Positions 7,901-14,388 of a stretch of 14,670 nucleotides of DNA are shown here, piece by piece. Within the stretch, counting starts at the first letter, position 1; the number at the start of each line of letters is the position of its first letter. Below the pieces are notes generated by a model, which was given only the letters and a program-made list of their open reading frames with translations, was not told the origin of the DNA and did no database searches. Source of the stretch: Synergistaceae bacterium (GTDB lineage Bacteria; Synergistota; Synergistia; Synergistales; Aminobacteriaceae); the NCBI GenBank assembly GCA_017475805.1, contig JAFVEW010000291.1:1-14670 (forward strand). The letters run 5' to 3'. The position numbers were made by a program, and so were the translations under genes.

Positions 7901-8542
7901 AGTAATTTGAACTTTCTCTTCGCGCCCTGTCCATCGCCAATCTAACGGTACTTTATGAGAACAAATAAAATAAGTATCTTCGTTTTCAGGAACAATATCG
8001 TTGCCTGCGAATGAAATATCACCAAGAAGACTCTCGCTCAAGACATATTTAAGTCTGTCGTCAGTGCCTTGATATTCAATGCTGCCGTCTGATTTTTCTA
8101 TAAATGGCTTAGTTGATGTGTCTGTACCGCCGAATAAATATTGCCCCGCAACTTTAGTATTTAAGTTGTCGAGCATGATTTTTTTATTTGCTTCTATTTG
8201 TTGAGTTATATCTTTTAATTGCGTGGAGTCTAAAGCAGCGTCGCCTGCTTCGATTATTAAATTTCTAATAGATTTTGCCGCGTCAAGAACGTTTTGAAGC
8301 GCGCTATCAGCGTGTTTAAGCATTGTCAGAGCGTTGCTTGTGTTAGACTGATATTGACTATTAGCGTTCATAGCAGATTGAACAGTCAACGAACGCGATA
8401 TAGCCGAAGGATTATCAGATAGTTTTGTATATTTATTGCCCGAGGCTATTTGAAGCTGAAGGTCTTGAATAGTTCGTTGGTTTGCTCTCAACGAGTCCAT
8501 GAGACTCCCATACATTGTTGCTGTTGTCAGACGGCTGTACAT
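4967..8542 (-). CDS. flgL: Flagellar hook-filament junction protein FlgL (HAP3), greatly enlarged
   Basis: The product has 1191 aa, against about 300-320 in model bacteria. Residues 1-150 are the flagellin-like N-terminal D0/D1 helices (LQLQIASGNKYTKLSDNPSAISRSLTVQ, then NLNTKVAGQYLFGGTDTSTKPF). Residues 1080-1191 are the C-terminal helices, with ADYMYQANLAVIARLIQPSLLDFLG. The roughly 930 residues between are acidic and contain about six similar modules, each an extended strand pair, an amphipathic helix and another strand. The helices are EDLVSIINSSL (272), EQLAGKINAIEG (394), EQLADRLRNAG (541), QEIVDQVNEIEG (689), KDVMDRLRVQAG (829) and DIAEFVNARM (963). They resemble flagellin IN motifs, and are likely surface-exposed decoration of the junction. 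The start fits the family. It is separated from flgK by the inserted cassette, has no clear Shine-Dalgarno, and is the last gene of the operon. Confidence 0.93.
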   Translation of the reverse strand: MYSRLTTATMYGSLMDSLRANQRTIQDLQLQIASGNKYTKLSDNPSAISRSLTVQSAMNANSQYQSNTSNALTMLKHADSALQNVLDAAKSIRNLIIEAGDAALDSTQLKDITQQIEANKKIMLDNLNTKVAGQYLFGGTDTSTKPFIEKSDGSIEYQGTDDRLKYVLSESLLGDISFAGNDIVPENEDTYFICSHKVPLDWRWTGREEKVQITVGNRTLAVFIPEDWNDNDTSKTNKHSDEFSNEENIQSLNFSDENGYRDPNELSGISLEDLVSIINSSLEEQGADMLVNAYIEKDYDSGTQQLYLKSNTGEKVGITGWPDTDYMPTAATIVSRDLSDSDCDGWNEAGSKLTISTLDGSVTAATIEFVDEDEEETFDKDTNTFKIHEGSTPEQLAGKINAIEGIYARHSADGNSIIITAQRIGDLPADRLRVDEAQEALHYPSLVIKAEGGAGKIFNEFVDEDGEVVKDSVIIHHGERILDQSHIDIFDYLGMETATKSREFAPDEKLTVDDGTQLHWRVISGGRSVDMKLNSGEYTIEQLADRLRNAGSGWLEVTVEPGGHDVDDDWKRGTADFEKETKRIVMRGINGEQVIFLDMNEYNYADKMNLSTALRTDAYDDKKTSDTDDDYLGMGMKCVNFPSAPCVDDNVGVPMRVQMNCGMYYDINIKKADVVDKQTGFVDRGLLMQEIVDQVNEIEGHEIMGFAQHVDGTGQPINGSCSMYFLSGEAFTVVDMPFNDPEWNDYSGGLATQMGIHGGVSANLKQTHVKMLDNATFGEAYDTADANNATKYGSINSNSGGIEFREGTIRFSNLAHSVDIDVSATDTVKDVMDRLRVQAGDWLYVNYYDEHMGQDDGRNTGDFPLISISSVDGSAVNVLDIKGHIAEDALGLSTGIQGRLNPDGTGDGVMALTWDVNDQRFDDGGSVSFPADKLNITVAGYTHTIDLTTIRDVTSDDEIKADDIAEFVNARMQDEDVRAFVNDDKELVVYSPRGYSIKIEFLDNSDSDVTSDFIGTDIGSDSSVLSRTLYRGGYNLEGKAYYDSENDIAPRGIDIDGGDLYGTGAHTQNATVRSGANTARQNGFGVINDVMAAIESGNRDDLLNKMLPRIDDFINNILSVMAEDGALQARYEYNNQRLISENSVMTEENDNLTAPDPADVITQLMMADYMYQANLAVIARLIQPSLLDFLG

Positions 8543-8550
8543 CTTATTTT

Positions 8551-8617
8551 AATTAGGAGTTAGGAAGTAGGAGGTAGGAAGTTAAAAACTTTTGTTCCTA
8601 CTTCCTAATTTCTAATT
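8551..8617. repeat. Long hairpin in the flgL leader
   Basis: Arms 8551-8573 and 8595-8617 match at 20 of 23 positions when inverted, with the uninterrupted 13-bp core TTAGGAAGTAGGA at 8560-8572. The loop contains AAGTT/AACTT (8579-8591). An alternative register pairs GTAGGAA (8574-8580) with TTCCTAC (8595-8601). In the flgL mRNA the pyrimidine-rich arm lies just upstream of the start codon. Confidence 0.65.
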
Positions 8618-8674
8618 CCTACTTGCTTTTCTAACTCCTAACCTCCTCCTTTCTAATTTCTAAATCACAATCAA

Positions 8675-9028
8675 TTATAAATTTTCTTTTGCTGTCTTAG
8701 TTATAGATGATAGAATCTTTTTTAATTCGTTCGCGTCAGTGCTGATTGAATTATATTGTTCTTGCGTCAAATAATCCGTTTCAAAGAGTAAATCCAGCCA
8801 GTAAAGAGTTTCTGAACTTTCTTTGAAAGCTATATACATTTTCGACAAAAAATCCTTCTTACTAAAACCGCTTTTAGCTTCAGTAATATGTGCTCCGATA
8901 CTTGTTCCTGAACGCAAAATTTGCTTTGAAAGAATATATTCTTTTTTATTGTCAGTTAAGAACTGATAGAGTTTTATAATTCTCACGGCAAAACTTTTGC
9001 TTTTTTCAAGGACAATATCACCTTTCAT
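8675..9028 (-). CDS. Four-helix-bundle protein of the 23S rRNA intervening-sequence (S23) family
   Basis: This 117-aa protein matches, from memory, the PF05635/TIGR02436 family. It has an opening helix with KSFAVRIIKLYQFL, the hallmark LRSGTSIGAHITEA (38-51) and SKKDFLSKMYIAFKESSETLYWLDLL (56-81), then a C-terminal helix rich in Lys, Ile and Leu. All of it is predicted helical. There are no membrane segments and no catalytic residues I can name. Relatives are encoded inside insertions in 23S rRNA genes, and the DGR accessory protein Avd shares the fold; the biochemical role is not established. The ATG (9026-9028) uses AGGA of the inverted repeat (9036-9039) as its ribosome-binding site, 7 nt away, so the repeat supplies translation initiation. 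It sits between flgK and flgL on the same strand, with no known link to flagella, and is best read as cargo of an inserted cassette. Confidence 0.88.
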   Translation of the reverse strand: MKGDIVLEKSKSFAVRIIKLYQFLTDNKKEYILSKQILRSGTSIGAHITEAKSGFSKKDFLSKMYIAFKESSETLYWLDLLFETDYLTQEQYNSISTDANELKKILSSITKTAKENL

Positions 9029-9058
9029 AAATAGTTCCTACTTTCTAACTCCTAATTC

Positions 9059-12000
9059 CTATCTACCTACAAGTCCCATGCCGTTAATAATAGTGTTTAA
9101 CATTTCGTCCATAGTCGTGATATAGCGCGACATAGCTCCGAATGCGCGGTTTAATATAACCATGTCCATGAGCTCTTCGTCTAAGTTTACGCCGCTGACG
9201 GCTTGACGCTGGCCGGCAATTTGTTCGCTAACGGTTGCTTGAGTCGTATACATTAATTTTGCGTGGTTTGCTTCAGTGCCTACTTGAGAGAGCATAGCGT
9301 CGTAAATTCCGCTTATTGTAATAGTTCCGTGCTCAAGGACTTTTGCGAAATTCAAATCATTCATTCGTGAAGCGTTGGTGCCGTCTCCTGCTCCTGCGCT
9401 GATGCCTTTAAGGGCGAGGCCGTTTTCGTCTTTGAAGCCCATTGCTGCGCCGATTAATGACGGATCTAACGATACTCTGTCAGTAACTTTTAATTTTTCT
9501 GATGCTCCTGACTGCATTCCAAGAGGATCAAAGAATGCTACGCCCGTTGTAGTTATGTCGCCAGCTACGCCGTAGCCTGAATATTGAAGTGCGTTTATAT
9601 ATTTAACGAGTCCATAAGCCATTTCGTCAAGCTCCGATTTAAGGTTTGGTATCATCTCATCTCTTGCTTCTTCAAGACCTTTAATTGAGCCGCTTCTAAT
9701 ATGATGCCTGACTTTGATAATGGCGTTACCTTCACTCTTTAAGTTCAGCCATAAACCTTCGCTAACCTCGCTAAGTTCAGTCGCGCTGTAACGGCTAGCT
9801 GTCTCGCCCGATAAAGCAGGGATTCTGCGAGCCATGTTGAATTTATTATCAGAAGAAAGATAACGGACGCCGTCTAAACTGAACGAAGCGTCGCTGGCTA
9901 CGCCGAAATCAGGAATATAAGCAACCTCGCGGTAACTTGTTAAAAATTTTGTACCGTCATCAGGGTCAGGAATATCTGTAATTATTGATTGATTCTGAGT
10001 GAGCCCAAGACGGCGCAAGACTTGCATATTTCCATCTTCCGATCCCATAAGCGTAATTCTTTGAGCTTCTCCGGCAACGTTTGCGGAAATTTCAAGATAA
10101 CCTTTATCTATAGAGGCGTGAACCCATTGCTCCGGCTCTGTTAAGCCAAATTCAGCTTGATATTTTTCGTTGATTTTGTTGCGAATTGTTACGAGACTGT
10201 CGGAATTTTCAACGTCAATAGTAATAACAGGATTTTTATTAACAATGCCGAGTCTTTCAGCTAAGTTGCCTTCAACATCTGAAATCGAAATTAAATGATT
10301 TTCGCGGCTTTCAACATAAAACTGTGTATAGGCTCCTGTTGACGATTTGCCAGCCGTTACGGACATATTTATTAAAGCTGGATTATCAGAACTTGAAGCA
10401 TTTGTAAAAGTCTGTGCCATGAAGTCGCTAAGGTCTTTAACAGAAAGAGTCGAGCCGGTTGTTGTCGAATTTCCTAAATCAGAGCTTAAAATCCAAGTTT
10501 TAGTTGAACTGTTCCAAGCAGCTGTGAAATCAACCTGATCTCCTGAAACTCCGACTCTAAAAGTATGACGTTCGCCCGCTGTTCCAGGTGCTAAAATTTC
10601 GCCTTCGTTAAGGTCTGCAGTCTCGCGGAAAACGTTTGAAGTTACTCTTGTTCCCTGCGTGCCGACTTGGATTCTGAACGAGCCGGAAATATTCAAAGCG
10701 TCTGTTAATTCAACAGGCTCAACTCGCATATTTACATCAGTTAGTTCTGCTTTAACTTCGGTCAAAGTTCCTAACATTCCGGCATAATCTGTAATCTCGA
10801 TCGGCGAATCCGCATAAATGCTGCCATCAGTCGTGAAGGTCATCGACTTTGATACCCAAGGAACATCAGGATCAGCGTTGGCAGTAGCTACTAAATTTAC
10901 TCCTGCGTTATAATTCGTGTTAGCAGCACTGGCGGCAGCGTTAATAAAACTTACAAGTTCATTTATAGTTAAATTTTCGGTTGCGCTTGTGCTTTCGTCA
11001 TCATCGAAATCAAATAACGGATCGCCGTTGCTATCATTAACTTCACCGTTGAGTTCAGCCCTCATTTGCCAAGTGCCGTCGCTATTTTTGTCGATTTTAA
11101 TCGTTAAAACTGAAGGCCTTTCATTACCTTCGCTATCAAGAGAAAGGGTTCTAAATGATAACTTGTAAGGAATGTCAGCGGAGTCTTCAGTTAAAACATA
11201 TCCGCTATCGAAATCAGAAGTTTTTGCAACTCTTGTTTCGAGACAGTGAGCATTGCCGCCGCCAGCCGTCCATTCGACTCCGTTAGCGATTCTATCGACA
11301 GTTAATTGATGCGTGCCTTCAGGACCTGTGGCTAATGCTTCAGCTACATTGATATTGTCAACAATGTCAAATTCGTTTTCAGCGACTTGAACATCATAAT
11401 AAACTTGACCGTCCCACATGAAAGCATGAGCTTTTAACTCTCGGACGTGAATACCCTGAACTAAAACACGGCCGTTGACAGACAAAAAGAACTCGCCTTT
11501 GACTCCGTTATGTTCAATAGGCTCGTTATATTGAATGTCCATCATTTTCGAGAGTTTATCTAAAATTAAATCTCTCTTATCATACAAGTCATTTGCATTT
11601 TGATCTAAGGCTTCGGCCGTAGCTATTTCTTTGTTAAGTGCCGCTAAGTCATACAGCATCTGATTAGCTTCAGCTACGGACTGTTTAACTTCCATATTTA
11701 TAGATTCATTATAAGTATTAAAATTTGATATTAAATTAGTCAGCATTCCGCCGATAGAATTAGCCGACTCAACTAAAGCTCTGCGCGCACTTGTGTCTTC
11801 AGGAGCTCCCTGTAAAGTCTGCATATTTGTGAAAAAAGTATCCATAGCAGTACGCAGACCTGTTGAAGTCGGTTCAGGTATATAATTCTGAATAGCATCG
11901 TATAGATCATTAACTTTTTCCCAATATCCTAAAGTAGCTTGACTATCTCTATATTGAAAATCTAAAAATTCGTCTCTAATTCGTTCTATAGTGCTGGCGT

Positions 12001-12187
12001 ACATGCCTTGACCGAGCTGGCCGACATGCGCTATATCTTCGGGCTTTACTGTCGAAAAAATTACACGCTGACGGGAATATCCCTCAGTGTTCATGTTAGA
12101 AATATTATGACCGACTGTCTGCATTCCGAGTCTGAACCCGTTTAATGCAGATTTTCCCATTTCAAGACCGCCGAAAGTGCTGCTCAT
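9059..12187 (-). CDS. flgK: Flagellar hook-filament junction protein FlgK (HAP1), enlarged
   Basis: The product has 1042 aa, about twice the 547 aa of the E. coli protein. The N-terminus (SSTFGGLEMGKSALNGFRLGM, then VGHNISNMNTEGYSRQRV) is the flagellar rod/hook consensus. A D1 coiled region runs to about residue 215. The C-terminus (VSGVNLDEELMDMVILNRAFGAMSRYITTMDEMLNTII, from about 998) is the HAP1 signature. The middle (about 270-800) is beta-rich and acidic, with modules resembling those in the neighbouring FlgL: LTINELVSFINAAAS (406), LSVKDLSDFMAQTF (581) and DSLVTIRNKINEKY (663). The ATG follows AGGAGGAG with about 8 nt spacing. flgN lies 30 nt upstream. The TAG stop begins the TAGGAATTAGGAG repeat of the following cassette. 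The protein is exported by the flagellar type III system and joins the hook to FlgL. Confidence 0.95.
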   Translation of the reverse strand: MSSTFGGLEMGKSALNGFRLGMQTVGHNISNMNTEGYSRQRVIFSTVKPEDIAHVGQLGQGMYASTIERIRDEFLDFQYRDSQATLGYWEKVNDLYDAIQNYIPEPTSTGLRTAMDTFFTNMQTLQGAPEDTSARRALVESANSIGGMLTNLISNFNTYNESINMEVKQSVAEANQMLYDLAALNKEIATAEALDQNANDLYDKRDLILDKLSKMMDIQYNEPIEHNGVKGEFFLSVNGRVLVQGIHVRELKAHAFMWDGQVYYDVQVAENEFDIVDNINVAEALATGPEGTHQLTVDRIANGVEWTAGGGNAHCLETRVAKTSDFDSGYVLTEDSADIPYKLSFRTLSLDSEGNERPSVLTIKIDKNSDGTWQMRAELNGEVNDSNGDPLFDFDDDESTSATENLTINELVSFINAAASAANTNYNAGVNLVATANADPDVPWVSKSMTFTTDGSIYADSPIEITDYAGMLGTLTEVKAELTDVNMRVEPVELTDALNISGSFRIQVGTQGTRVTSNVFRETADLNEGEILAPGTAGERHTFRVGVSGDQVDFTAAWNSSTKTWILSSDLGNSTTTGSTLSVKDLSDFMAQTFTNASSSDNPALINMSVTAGKSSTGAYTQFYVESRENHLISISDVEGNLAERLGIVNKNPVITIDVENSDSLVTIRNKINEKYQAEFGLTEPEQWVHASIDKGYLEISANVAGEAQRITLMGSEDGNMQVLRRLGLTQNQSIITDIPDPDDGTKFLTSYREVAYIPDFGVASDASFSLDGVRYLSSDNKFNMARRIPALSGETASRYSATELSEVSEGLWLNLKSEGNAIIKVRHHIRSGSIKGLEEARDEMIPNLKSELDEMAYGLVKYINALQYSGYGVAGDITTTGVAFFDPLGMQSGASEKLKVTDRVSLDPSLIGAAMGFKDENGLALKGISAGAGDGTNASRMNDLNFAKVLEHGTITISGIYDAMLSQVGTEANHAKLMYTTQATVSEQIAGQRQAVSGVNLDEELMDMVILNRAFGAMSRYITTMDEMLNTIINGMGLVGR

Positions 12188-12217
12188 ATTTTTTTCTCCT
12201 CCTGAAAAATAATTTTT

Positions 12218-12673
12218 TTATCCTCTAAAATCAGCCGCACCGGATTGCGAAAGAGTATCACCATTTATTCTCCGCCACTCCGAGAGCAGCATTGAAGTAT
12301 ATTTTTCGTTTTGATCAATCAGGCCGCTTAATATCATTATTTCCGATTTCAACAAAAAAACAGACTGCGCCAATTTATCAGCAGCCTTTTTGAATTCTTC
12401 ACGTTCATCATCTTGCATAATCGACTCGAGAGAACTCACCTTAGGTTCACACGAAAACGCAACAGATAATTTTTTGACTATATCCGAGCGGATATTTTCA
12501 TAAGTTTGAACTTCAAATGAAATATTCCGCGTTTCGTCCATCAAAGAATTTACAGTTTCAGTGTCGCGCTGGCGCATTGCCTCGCGTTGTTCCTGCATCG
12601 CGTCAATTAAATCATCTATGCAGTCGGCTTCGTCAAGAATTGCATTTATAAGTTTCTCAACATCAGCACGCAT
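12218..12673 (-). CDS. flgN: FlgN-like flagellar export chaperone
   Basis: This 151-aa, all-helical acidic protein begins MRADVEKLINAILDEADCIDDL and continues with QEQREAMRQRDTETVNSLMDETRNISFEVQTYENIR, the helical-hairpin pattern of FlgN. FlgN binds the C-terminal helices of FlgK and FlgL before export. FlgN proteins diverge strongly, so the call rests on length, helical pattern and position: directly after flgM (21-nt gap) and directly before flgK (30-nt gap). No Shine-Dalgarno is visible in the A/T-only sequence before the ATG. Translation may depend on coupling to flgM, or on an unstructured leader. No upstream in-frame alternative looks better. Confidence 0.78.
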   Translation of the reverse strand: MRADVEKLINAILDEADCIDDLIDAMQEQREAMRQRDTETVNSLMDETRNISFEVQTYENIRSDIVKKLSVAFSCEPKVSSLESIMQDDEREEFKKAADKLAQSVFLLKSEIMILSGLIDQNEKYTSMLLSEWRRINGDTLSQSGAADFRG

Positions 12674-12694
12674 TTTTTATAAAATAATTAAACT

Positions 12695-12991
12695 TTATTC
12701 TGCGGCAACGTCGAGCATTCCAGCGATAATTAATCGTCCGGCTAATTTATCGAGCGGAGGATTATAAGTTCCCTCTTCAATTTGCGTCTTGAATTTCGCC
12801 ACAACGTCTTCCCTGACGTCAGGAATATTTTTTATTTCGGCATTGACTTTCGAGAGCAGAGTCCCGAATGAACTAAATTTCGCGTTGTCGGCTTCCTCGA
12901 AGGCTGAGCTGCCGTTGTAAGAAACACTCCTCTTGGATTTTTTATTGTTCAGGGCGTCAACGTTATATTGCCCCGATATTCTTCCAATCAT
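12695..12991 (-). CDS. flgM: FlgM, anti-sigma28 factor
   Basis: I place the start at the ATG 12989-12991 (98 aa, MIGRISGQYNVDALNNKKSK), because AAAGGAGGG lies 8 nt upstream. An in-frame ATG at 13031-13033 would add 14 residues, but it lacks a ribosome-binding site and would place this Shine-Dalgarno within the coding region. The C-terminal half (FGTLLSKVNAEIKNIPDVREDVVAKF, then IEEGTYNPPLDKLAGRLIIAGML) is the sigma28-binding helix region, with the family's PDVRxxxV and GxYxxxxxxLA patterns. FlgM holds FliA inactive until the hook is complete and FlgM is secreted. It heads the operon flgM-flgN-flgK-flgL, a common order. A sigma28-like promoter lies just upstream, giving the usual negative feedback. 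Confidence 0.9.
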   Translation of the reverse strand: MIGRISGQYNVDALNNKKSKRSVSYNGSSAFEEADNAKFSSFGTLLSKVNAEIKNIPDVREDVVAKFKTQIEEGTYNPPLDKLAGRLIIAGMLDVAAE

Positions 12992-13033
12992 TTTTACGCC
13001 CTCCTTTGCAAAATTTTCTTCGTTTTGAATCAA

Positions 13034-13061
13034 ATTTCGGTCTTAAATTCGGCTACCTTTA
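13034..13061 (-). promoter_or_regulatory. Sigma28 (FliA)-like promoter of the flgM operon
   Basis: On the minus strand TAAAGGTA (TAAA at 13058-13061) is followed after 12 nt by ACCGAAAT (CCGAAAT at 13034-13040). This compares with the class 3 flagellar consensus TAAAGTTT, 11-12 nt, GCCGATAA. Directly upstream, 13061-13080 is an imperfect palindrome, AGCA then six A and six T, ending TGCT; this is an A/T tract that could bend DNA or act like an UP element. The match is partial. Confidence 0.45.
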
Positions 13062-13103
13062 GCAAAAAATTTTTTCTGCTATAATTGCCCGACAAAATAT
13101 AAA

Positions 13104-13136
13104 AAAAATTTTTCGGAAGTTCCGAAGGATTTTTGG
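13104..13136 (-). terminator. Rho-independent terminator downstream of capF
   Basis: TTCGGA (13112-13117) and TCCGAA (13121-13126) form a 6-bp stem with a 3-nt loop, flanked by A and T tracts that extend the stem. Read on the minus strand it ends in a run of T, so it would stop capG-capF transcription before the flagellar promoter. The symmetry makes bidirectional action possible. Confidence 0.65.
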
Positions 13137-13137
13137 T

Positions 13138-13161
13138 TTTATTACTACATTTATTACTACA
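13138..13161. repeat. Tandem 12-bp direct repeat
   Basis: TTTATTACTACA occurs twice with no gap (13138-13149 and 13150-13161), between the capF stop and its terminator. It could be a protein-binding site or simple slippage duplication. No function can be assigned. Confidence 0.7.
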
Positions 13162-13188
13162 AAAATTAGCCTTTATCTCAGAATTTGT

Positions 13189-14388
13189 CTATATTTCTTC
13201 TCTATAAGTATCGGGGCGGCTACTGTTAAAAATTTCGTTCGCCCACATTACAGTTACAAGATTTTCTGTCTCAGACAAATTTATGATGCTGTGAGTATAA
13301 CCCGGCAGCATGTAAACGGCTTGAATATTATCGCCGCTGACTTCAAATTCTAAAATTTCGTCCGATCCTATTTTTCTTTCCTGAATCAATCCATGACCAG
13401 CGACGACCCAAAAAATTTCCCACTTTGAGTTATGCCAGTGTTGGCCTTTTGTAATTCCGGGCTTAGAAATATTTATAGAAATTTGGCCATTATCTAAAGT
13501 TTTAAGAAGCTCCGTAAAAGTTCCTCGCGAGTCAGAATTAGTCTTTAGATCGCGAACGATTTTATCTTTAGGAAGATAAGAAAGATACATGCTGTAAAGT
13601 TTTTTTTCAAAACTTCCATCAGAAATCGAAGGCATTATTAAATTTTGCGGCTGGTCGTGAAAAATTTTTAACAGTTCTACAATTTTCCCGAGCGTTGCTT
13701 TGTAAGTAACAGGCGAATAACAATAGCGGCCGCCTTCTTTAGGAATAGCTGTAATGTCGTCATATTCGCAACGATGCGGACAATCTTCTATGCAGTCGTA
13801 AAGTTCTTCGAGTAAATCATCGATAAATAACATCTCTAATTCTACGTTAGGATCATTAATTTTAATCGGTAAATCGTTCGCGATATTATTGCAAAAAGTT
13901 CCAATGGCTGAATTATAATTAGGTCTAACCCATTTGCCGACAAGATTTGGAAATCTATAAACATAAACTTTCGCGCCAGTTTCAAGGCCGTAATTAAAAA
14001 TTAACTCTTCGCCCGCTAATTTGCTGCGCCCATATTCAGAATCTCCAAAGCGTCCTGATAAAGTTGCCTGCACTGACGAAGAAATCATAACAGGAGCTTT
14101 ATTTTTATATTTTTTCAAAGTCTCAAGCAGTGTCGAAGTAAATCCAAAATTACCTTTTTGAAACTCTGCAGGGTCTTTAGGTCTGTTGACACCGGCCAAA
14201 TGAAAAACAAAATCGGCATGAGCGCAAAATTCTTCGAGTTCTTCAGGAGTCGAGGCTAAATCATATTCAAATATCTCATCAATTTTAATTTTAGGTCTTG
14301 TGAGATTTTTTCCGTAGCGGATACACTTAAGATTTTCGACTAAGTTTTTGCCGACAAAACCTTTAGCTCCTGTTATTAGAACATTCAT
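13189..14388 (-). CDS. capF: CapF/WbjC-type UDP-sugar 4-reductase (SDR plus cupin)
   Basis: This 399-aa protein corresponds to Staphylococcus aureus CapF (369 aa) and Pseudomonas WbjC. The N-terminal SDR domain has the nucleotide-binding GAKGFVGKN (7-15), FVFHLAGVNRP (60-70), SSS (103-105) and the catalytic Tyr119-x3-Lys123 (YGRSK). YVYRFPNLVGKWVRPNYNS is close to CapF. The C-terminal cupin (about 285-395) has KGQHWHNSKWEIFWVVAGHG; His317, His319, Glu324 and probably His366 are the metal-site candidates. CapF reduces UDP-2-acetamido-2,6-dideoxy-beta-L-arabino-hexos-4-ulose on the route to UDP-N-acetyl-L-fucosamine for capsule or O-antigen. An extra segment around 200-222, rich in Cys, accounts for part of the added length. 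The ATG follows the stop of capG directly, and its GGAG lies inside capG, which indicates translational coupling. Confidence 0.92.
   Translation of the reverse strand: MNVLITGAKGFVGKNLVENLKCIRYGKNLTRPKIKIDEIFEYDLASTPEELEEFCAHADFVFHLAGVNRPKDPAEFQKGNFGFTSTLLETLKKYKNKAPVMISSSVQATLSGRFGDSEYGRSKLAGEELIFNYGLETGAKVYVYRFPNLVGKWVRPNYNSAIGTFCNNIANDLPIKINDPNVELEMLFIDDLLEELYDCIEDCPHRCEYDDITAIPKEGGRYCYSPVTYKATLGKIVELLKIFHDQPQNLIMPSISDGSFEKKLYSMYLSYLPKDKIVRDLKTNSDSRGTFTELLKTLDNGQISINISKPGITKGQHWHNSKWEIFWVVAGHGLIQERKIGSDEILEFEVSGDNIQAVYMLPGYTHSIINLSETENLVTVMWANEIFNSSRPDTYREEI

Larger units (their letters stand above)
8551..9057 (-). mobile_element. 507-bp cassette: four-helix-bundle gene between 22-bp terminal inverted repeats
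   Basis: The plus-strand ends 8551-8572 and 9036-9057 are inverted copies identical at 21 of 22 positions; both outer parts read AATTAGGAGTTAG inward. The ORF fills 8675-9028. The flgL-proximal end carries further copies: 8551-8580 pairs with 8588-8617 to form a hairpin (perfect 13-bp core 8560-8572 with 8596-8608), and another purine-rich tract lies at 8630-8665 next to the gene. There is no transposase, and I see no target-site duplication. The outer boundaries lie 1 nt past the flgK stop and 8 nt before the flgL start. The layout recalls 23S-rRNA intervening sequences, where a protein of this family lies within a stem formed by the element's ends. Mobility is inferred. Confidence 0.6.

Noticed and set aside
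8675..9028. The four-helix-bundle gene as Avd of a diversity-generating retroelement.
   Set aside because: No reverse transcriptase, template repeat or variable target repeat is visible; only the protein fold is shared.
8545..9060. A CRISPR array, suggested by the recurring TTAGGAG/TCCTAAT units.
   Set aside because: The units are degenerate, contiguous and inverted, without regular spacers or cas genes.
8543..9061. A target-site duplication around the cassette.
   Set aside because: The flanks (CTTATTTT on the left, CCTATCTA on the right) share no convincing direct repeat; insertion is inferred from termini and context only.
2824..11168. Several open frames of 60-83 codons opposite or inside valS, flgL and flgK.
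   Set aside because: They overlap well-supported genes in other frames, lack ribosome-binding sites, and show compositionally odd products such as poly-Ser runs opposite acidic stretches.
12992..13033. A longer FlgM beginning MIQNEENFAKEGVK.
   Set aside because: The ATG at 13033 has no ribosome-binding site, while the next in-frame ATG at 12991 is preceded by AAAGGAGGG at ideal spacing.
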